Shown here: positions 56,972-64,000 of the stretch, piece by piece
How positions within the stretch are numbered: the first letter of the stretch is position 1
Layout: every line of letters starts with the position of its first letter
NCBI RefSeq assembly: GCF_000255655.1
Contig: NZ_JH636436.1
Span: 780,985 to 844,984, forward strand
DNA: 64,000 nucleotides
Reading direction: 5' to 3'
Origin: Schlesneria paludicola DSM 18645
GTDB lineage: Bacteria > Planctomycetota > Planctomycetia > Planctomycetales > Planctomycetaceae
Notes under the pieces: generated by a model
The model's database searches: none
The model's input: the letters and a program-made list of their open reading frames with translations, nothing else
Told to the model about the DNA's origin: nothing
Position numbers and translations under genes: made by a program

Positions 56972-58087
56972 ATGTCGCACGTAGGTTTCGGGATCGTGGG
57001 TTGCGGAATGATCGCCAATTTCCATGCGGAAGCGATCAAGCGGATGAAGGGCACCAAGCTTGTTGCCTGTTTCGACAGCCGTCCCGAATCCGCCACGGCG
57101 TTCGCAGCCGCCAATCCCGGTGTGACCGTTTACACCGACCTGGACGAAATGCTGAAGGATCCGACACTGCATATCGTCACGATTTGCACTCCCAGCGGGG
57201 CTCATATGGAACCCGCGGTGAAGGCCGCACAGGCGAAGAAGCACGTCGTCGTCGAAAAGCCGATGGAGATCACGCTGAAGCGATGTGACGCCATCCTCGA
57301 TGCCTGCCGCCGCAATGGTGTGATGCTTTGCCCGATCTTCCAGTCTCGGTTCAGTCCGGCCAATATCGCATTGAAAGAAGCGATCGACGAAGGGCGATTC
57401 GGCAAACTGACACTGGCCGATACATTCGTCAAATGGTGGCGGACACAAGAGTACTACGACGGGCCCCAGCCCAAGGGCTCCAAGACCCCCGTCAAAACCG
57501 GCTGGCGCGGCACTTGGAGTCTCGATGGTGGTGGCGCGTACATGAATCAGGCGATCCACAACGTCGATTTGCTCTACTGGCTCATGGGCGACGTGGCGGA
57601 AGTCAGCGCCGTGACCGCGACCCTGGGGCACGAGCGGATCGAGGTCGAAGATGTCGGCGTCGCGGCGATCAAGTTCAAAAATGGTGCGGTCGGCACCATT
57701 ACCGCCAGTACGGCCATCTGGCCCGGCTTGTTGAAGAAGACCGAAATCCATGGTACGGCTGGTTCGGCGATTGTCGAACAGGACGACGTGTTGCTTTGGA
57801 ATTTCGAAAAGACAAAGCCCAAAGATCGTGCGGTTGTCGACAAGTTGATGAACAAAGAAGAAGGTTCGGGCGGGGCCAGCGATCCCAAGGCGATCAGCTA
57901 CGTAGGACATATGGAGCAGCTCAAGGACTTCGTGAAGGCGATTCAACTGGGCAAAAAGCCCAAAATCACCGGTGACGAAGGGCGGAAGGCGGTTGAAATC
58001 ATTCTCGCCATTTATCAGTCCTCTTGGACGGGCAGGCGTGTTGCGTTGCCGTTGGCCAAAGACCCCAAGCGGCCGAGCGGAAAGTGA
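56972..58087 (+). CDS. Gfo/Idh/MocA family oxidoreductase
   Basis: A 371-residue cytoplasmic NAD(P)-dependent oxidoreductase. The nucleotide-binding motif is GFGIVGCGMIANFH (5-18) and the catalytic EKP is at 95-97 (VVVEKPMEIT). The C-terminal domain includes SLDGGGAYMNQAIHNVDLL, where the catalytic Asp and His lie (HNVD). The family acts on sugars, inositols and related polyols. The start ATG 56972 is preceded by AGGG. It is followed, after 108 bases, by the sugar-type permease gene. That neighbour supports a role in sugar or polyol catabolism, but not a specific substrate. Confidence 0.93.
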   Translation: MSHVGFGIVGCGMIANFHAEAIKRMKGTKLVACFDSRPESATAFAAANPGVTVYTDLDEMLKDPTLHIVTICTPSGAHMEPAVKAAQAKKHVVVEKPMEITLKRCDAILDACRRNGVMLCPIFQSRFSPANIALKEAIDEGRFGKLTLADTFVKWWRTQEYYDGPQPKGSKTPVKTGWRGTWSLDGGGAYMNQAIHNVDLLYWLMGDVAEVSAVTATLGHERIEVEDVGVAAIKFKNGAVGTITASTAIWPGLLKKTEIHGTAGSAIVEQDDVLLWNFEKTKPKDRAVVDKLMNKEEGSGGASDPKAISYVGHMEQLKDFVKAIQLGKKPKITGDEGRKAVEIILAIYQSSWTGRRVALPLAKDPKRPSGK

Positions 58088-58195
58088 CATTGCGGCCAGT
58101 ACAGTCAGGCGGCTGGTGAACTGCGGCTTGCCGACGCTCGAAATGATCTCGATCACGCAAACGCTCGTCTCGCGCCAAGGACGTGAACAGTTGCC

Positions 58196-59398
58196 ATGAC
58201 GAATTCACTCGAAACTCGTGGTCTGACTCGTTCCATGTGGAGGTTTGCACTCCGGCTGGGTCGGCCGTTTCTGGCGCTGTTTACTGTCGCCTTGCTGTTC
58301 TATGTTGCCGACTATTGGAAGCATGGTCAGGCGGCCGCCTTTGGTCAGGAAGAAAACCTTCGCAACATCGCGACGCAAACGGCGATCGTCGCGGTGGCGG
58401 CGCTGGGTATGACCGTTGTGATCATTTCTGGCGGGATTGACCTGTCGGTGGGGACGGCGATTGCGCTGGCCGCCACAATGCTGGCGTGGAGTCTGAAGGA
58501 AGACATCGCGCTGCGGCTTGTTGTCGGGGAGAACGTTGCGCATGCCGCTCAACGCCTAAAAGCCGCTGAATCCGATAGGAACGCCGCAAAAGACGCCGAG
58601 GCGCTTGGAACGGCTGAAAAGCGAGTTGCCGAGCTCACAGTGCGTTTCGAGTCCGTTGAGCTGGCGTCAAAACGCTGGACGAAATGGACCCCGTGGCTGG
58701 CGCTTGTTGTCGGCGTCGGAACCGGTTGCTTCTGCGGGTTGCTCAACGGATTTCTGATCAGTTATTTGAAGATGGTTCCATTCATTGTCACCCTGGGGAC
58801 CATGCAGTTCTACTTGGGGCTGGCGAAGTGGGTGGCTGACAATACGACAGTGCGGCCCGACCGTAGTACCCAGGTGCCCGCCTGGTATATGGATTTGCTA
58901 AGCGTCCGGCCGTCGGCACAGTGGCTTGGTGTGCCAGCGGGGGTTTGGGTGACGATTGTTCTGTCAATCATTTTGGCGGCCGTGCTGCACTATACGGTAT
59001 TTGGACGTTACGTCTTCGCGATTGGTTCCAATGAGGCGACCGCACGCCTGTGTGGAATCAATGTGCCGCGGAACAAGATCGCGATCTACACCTTAAGCGG
59101 GCTGTTCGTCGGAATCGCAGGGCTCTACCAGTTTTCTCGTATGACGGTTGGTAACCCGACGTCGGGCGTCGGGCTGGAGTTGCGTGTCATCGCGTCAGTT
59201 GTGATCGGCGGCGGCAGCCTGAATGGCGGAAGGGCTACGGTTCTGGGGGCATTATCGGGAGCGTTGATCATGTCAGTGGTGGCCAGTGGCTGCACGCAGC
59301 TTGAAGTCTCGAACCCCGTTCAGGACATGTTGCTCGGAATCGTGATTGTCATTGCCGTCGCCGTCGATCAGTGGCGACATGGTAAATCGTCGGCTTAG
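58196..59398 (+). CDS. RbsC-type ABC sugar transporter permease with helical insertion
   Basis: A 400-residue inner-membrane permease of the ribose/xylose/galactoside class. The hallmark [15 protein letters not shown] is at ~79-93, and [16 protein letters not shown] and [21 protein letters not shown] are near the end. Between two membrane segments (~102-163) there is an inserted polar helix rich in Ala, Glu, Arg ([20 protein letters not shown]); ordinary RbsC proteins have only a short loop there. No ATP-binding or periplasmic sugar-binding protein lies in the window, so the other parts are encoded elsewhere. It follows the Gfo/Idh/MocA gene by 108 bases and may be cotranscribed with it. Confidence 0.9.
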   Translation: MTNSLETRGLTRSMWRFALRLGRPFLALFTVALLFYVADYWKHGQAAAFGQEENLRNIATQTAIVAVAALGMTVVIISGGIDLSVGTAIALAATMLAWSLKEDIALRLVVGENVAHAAQRLKAAESDRNAAKDAEALGTAEKRVAELTVRFESVELASKRWTKWTPWLALVVGVGTGCFCGLLNGFLISYLKMVPFIVTLGTMQFYLGLAKWVADNTTVRPDRSTQVPAWYMDLLSVRPSAQWLGVPAGVWVTIVLSIILAAVLHYTVFGRYVFAIGSNEATARLCGINVPRNKIAIYTLSGLFVGIAGLYQFSRMTVGNPTSGVGLELRVIASVVIGGGSLNGGRATVLGALSGALIMSVVASGCTQLEVSNPVQDMLLGIVIVIAVAVDQWRHGKSSA

Positions 59399-59768
59399 GA
59401 AACTGTCGGCCGCGGGGTGTTCTTTCTGGCCGCTGATCAGCGTGCGCCGGGGACACGGCCGATTTGGCATTCCGTATCGTGATTTCCTCGCTGAGGGGGC
59501 GGCGTGTCGGTGAACGTCGGGGGGCTCGAAAATCAAGCTTCAGATGGGCCTTTTCGCGAACTGGGGAGCACTGATTCTTGGCTCGCCGGAATTCTCCGTC
59601 TGTTCCGCAGTTTTTAGCTACGAGGATGGGTCAAATCGAGTGCGTCGACAGGGCCGTTTTGTTACACTACACAGCCCGGAAAAATAAGGGATTTCTGCCG
59701 CCAGATTCAGGGCCCGGCAGCGATGCATCCGGGGAAAAATGTCCCCTCTCAAGAGGCCGTTCTCAACC
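59399..59768 (+). other. Intergenic region upstream of dnaN
   Basis: A 370-base gap. It was searched for DnaA boxes (TTWTNCACA type) and none was convincing, so there is no sign of a replication origin. A candidate -10 (TACACT, 59663-59668) lacks a good -35 partner. No gene was seen. Confidence 0.45.
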
Positions 59769-60878
59769 ATGCAATTGACTTGCCAGCGAAATTCATTGAC
59801 CGCCGCCTTCCAGACGGTCGCGGGCGTCGTGCCATCGCGTACGCCAAAAGACATTCTCAAGAACGTCAAGCTGCAGGTCAGTGGAAACCAGGCCACGCTG
59901 ACCGGAAACGACAGCGAGATTGGCATGCGTTGTGACGTGCCCGACGTCCAGTCCGATTCGCGCGGCGAAGCGTTGCTTCCCACCGCTCGCGTGCTGGCTG
60001 TTCTGCGCGAATTGAACGACGACCTGGTTCAGTTGGAAATCACGAACGACGCAACCTGGATTCGCTGTGGATACAGCGAGTTCCGGCTGTCTGCCGAAGA
60101 TCCCGCCGATTTCCCGCCAGTTGCCACCTTCGAAGACACCGACTATTTCGTCGTTCCAGCCGCCGCGCTGCGGACGATGATCCGAAGGACGATTTTCGCC
60201 ACCGACAGCGAGAGCACCCGCTATGCGCTGGGGGGAATCCAGATGGAACTCGGCCTCGACAAGGTGACACTCGCCGCCACGGATAGTCGCCGACTGGCTG
60301 TCGTGACAGCCGCCTCGAGCGTCGTTGGTAATCCCGCGATCCCCGCTACGTCGCCTGTGATTCCCTCCAAAGCGATGGGTTTGATCGAAAAGAGTCTTGG
60401 GGACGGCACCGGAGAAGTGCACATCGCGTTGCATCAAAATGACATCGTCGTCCGCTGCCAGGGGACGACAATCGCCAGCCAATTGGTGCAGGGCCGGTTC
60501 CCCGACTATCGCAAAGTGGTGCCCGAAACCTGCAACACGACGATCGATCTGGTTGTCGCTCCGTTCTACACGGCGGTGCGGCAGGCGATGATCGTCACAA
60601 ATGAAGAAAGTCGCGGGGTCGATTTCGTGTTTGGCAAAGGCAATCTGAAACTTCAGAGTAAGGCCACGGATATCGGCGCCTCGACCATCGAAATGCCCAT
60701 TGCGTACGACGGACCCGAGATGACGATCACGTTCGATCCTCGCTACGTGGCCGAGTTTTTGAAAGTGCTCGATTCGAGCTCCACATTCCATCTCAACCTG
60801 ATCAGCCATGACGATCGAGCCACCATGGTGACCGATGATCACTACACGTACGTGGTAATGCCGCTGGCGCGTGATTGA
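59769..60878 (+). CDS. dnaN: DNA polymerase III subunit beta (sliding clamp)
   Basis: A 369-residue protein that encircles DNA as a dimer and tethers DNA polymerase III. The three clamp domains are recognised by order: N-terminal MQLTCQRNSLTAAFQTVAGV, middle FVVPAAALRTMIRRTIFATD with ALGGIQMEL, and C-terminal APFYTAVRQAMIVTNEESRG, ending YTYVVMPL, the usual clamp C-terminus (VMPxR/L). ATG 59769 gives the family N-terminus; an upstream ATG at 59739 in frame would add ten residues. A strong hairpin follows the stop. Next come dciA and gyrB, but dnaA and recF, the common neighbours, are not here. Confidence 0.96.
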   Translation: MQLTCQRNSLTAAFQTVAGVVPSRTPKDILKNVKLQVSGNQATLTGNDSEIGMRCDVPDVQSDSRGEALLPTARVLAVLRELNDDLVQLEITNDATWIRCGYSEFRLSAEDPADFPPVATFEDTDYFVVPAAALRTMIRRTIFATDSESTRYALGGIQMELGLDKVTLAATDSRRLAVVTAASSVVGNPAIPATSPVIPSKAMGLIEKSLGDGTGEVHIALHQNDIVVRCQGTTIASQLVQGRFPDYRKVVPETCNTTIDLVVAPFYTAVRQAMIVTNEESRGVDFVFGKGNLKLQSKATDIGASTIEMPIAYDGPEMTITFDPRYVAEFLKVLDSSSTFHLNLISHDDRATMVTDDHYTYVVMPLARD

Positions 60879-60883
60879 GTTGT

Positions 60884-60917
60884 CGTCCCCGTCGATCATC
60901 GACGGGGACGTTCCTTT
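60884..60917 (+). terminator. Rho-independent terminator after dnaN
   Basis: CGTCCCCGTCGAT (60884-60896) and its exact reverse complement (60898-60910) are separated by one C. TTCCTTT follows. It starts five bases after the dnaN stop. Confidence 0.65.
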
Positions 60918-61059
60918 GATGCACACAATTGAGCTGACCGAGTTGTTCTTTAGAAATGGACTTGTAACTGCCTGTACCGCTGGTTCTGTCAGAATTTGAG
61001 TGCTTGATCGGGATGATGGACCAGACCTGATTACTGGAAACGGATGACAAACTTTACGC

Positions 61060-61365
61060 ATGGCTGCACGTGACCCCCAACTGCTGTCCCTGGCTCTCAG
61101 CGAACTGATTGCGCTGCGTGGATTTGCGCGCGTGCGGGGCGACAATGAACTCGAAGCTGTTTGGAAAGCCGTCGCTGGACCCGAACTCGCCGCGCAGACG
61201 CGACCGCTACAGGTCAGCCGGGGGGTTCTGATGGTCTCGGTCGAGAATGCTCCGCTGCTCAGCGAAATCTCTGCATTTCAGGGACCGGAATTGCTGCAGA
61301 GACTGAAACAAAAAGCCCCGCACCTGAAGATCAAGAACCTCAAATTCAAACTCAGTGGAACTTGA
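61060..61365 (+). CDS. dciA: DciA family (DUF721) helicase-loader protein
   Basis: A 101-residue protein of the DUF721/DciA family, whose members help load the replicative helicase DnaB in bacteria lacking DnaC. The conserved stretch is VWKAVAGPELAAQTRPLQVS followed by VLMVSVENAPLLSEIS; the family's Trp and the following strand pattern are kept. Length is at the shorter end of the family. It lies between dnaN and gyrB, a usual place for this gene. ATG 61060 has no strong ribosome-binding site. Confidence in family is good, based on pattern and context. Confidence 0.88.
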   Translation: MAARDPQLLSLALSELIALRGFARVRGDNELEAVWKAVAGPELAAQTRPLQVSRGVLMVSVENAPLLSEISAFQGPELLQRLKQKAPHLKIKNLKFKLSGT

Positions 61366-61386
61366 TCCCCCTCGAAAAATGACTCG

Positions 61387-61404
61387 CCAGCAACCCCTTG
61401 CTGG
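61387..61404 (+). promoter_or_regulatory. Hairpin in the gyrB leader
   Basis: CCAGCAA-CCCC-TTGCTGG is a perfect seven-base stem with a four-base loop. It lies 33 bases before the gyrB TTG start and 22 bases before its GGAG. It might act on translation, mRNA stability or termination, but there is no T-run. Confidence 0.4.
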
Positions 61405-61416
61405 TGTGAGCAGTGA

Positions 61417-64000
<2,584 letters not shown>

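Noticed and set aside
56966-58156. Antisense open frame of 396 codons over the Gfo/Idh/MocA gene
   Set aside because: It mirrors the codon structure of the strongly supported sense gene; no domain, signal or ribosome-binding site was seen.
59399-59768. Possible replication origin before dnaN
   Set aside because: No convincing DnaA-box cluster or AT-rich unwinding region was found.
59793-61145. Antisense open frame of 450 codons over dnaN and dciA
   Set aside because: It is read through two well-supported genes and their terminator and has no recognisable domain.

Overview
The window looks like a chromosomal segment from a member of the Planctomycetota. The main evidence is the DUF1549/DUF1553 (PSCyt2/PSD1) protein at 42820-45339, the PSCyt1-type haem motif joined to WD40 repeats at 49143-52052, a MoxR/DUF58/von Willebrand cluster of planctomycete form at 1-14180, membrane Ser/Thr kinases with extracytoplasmic tails, and the thiD2-thiE fusion. 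I cannot name the genus from the sequence. No rRNA, tRNA, CRISPR array, prophage or insertion sequence was recognised.

Layout. 1-17402 is read almost entirely leftwards: a divergent CsrA-like gene, uppS, cdsA and thiE, then a seven-gene block made of a squalene-cyclase-fold protein, two VWA membrane proteins, a DUF4175-like membrane protein, a 1317-residue helical exported protein, MoxR ATPase and DUF58 (cut by the window edge). 17629-21097 holds a D-2-hydroxyacid dehydrogenase, a phosphate acyltransferase and a metallophosphoesterase; the last lies just downstream of an ABC exporter (21108-23105). 23266-31223 is a signalling stretch: two transmembrane Ser/Thr kinases, a small helical protein, a metallophosphoesterase and a GAF/HD-GYP protein. 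31288-34862 carries a soluble-type transhydrogenase, an ExbB/ExbD pair and a LOG-family protein. 35029-42435 is metabolic and mixed: PQQ-type propeller, SASA esterase, a leftward group (uronate-isomerase-like, SRPBCC, agmatinase), MgtC and DUF2252.

42820-52052 is the most distinctive region. Three rightward genes encode large exported proteins: a DUF1549/DUF1553 protein with haem-type motifs, a PPC-domain protein with two long Ala/Lys/Glu-rich helical insertions, and a CxxCH-WD40 protein with a helical insertion of the same kind. The related insertions in neighbouring genes suggest that the products assemble together, perhaps as a periplasmic redox or degradation complex; that part is inference.

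52150-59398 holds a CysH-type reductase, a two-lobed alpha/beta hydrolase, a nucleotide-sugar epimerase, a Gfo/Idh/MocA oxidoreductase and an RbsC-type permease with an unusual insertion. 59769-64000 is the replication group dnaN - dciA - gyrB (gyrB cut by the right edge and apparently using a TTG start), without dnaA or recF beside it. Several strong stem-loops lie in convergent or inter-gene gaps, and two copies of a dispersed inverted-repeat element (37465-37556, 56653-56750) were found.
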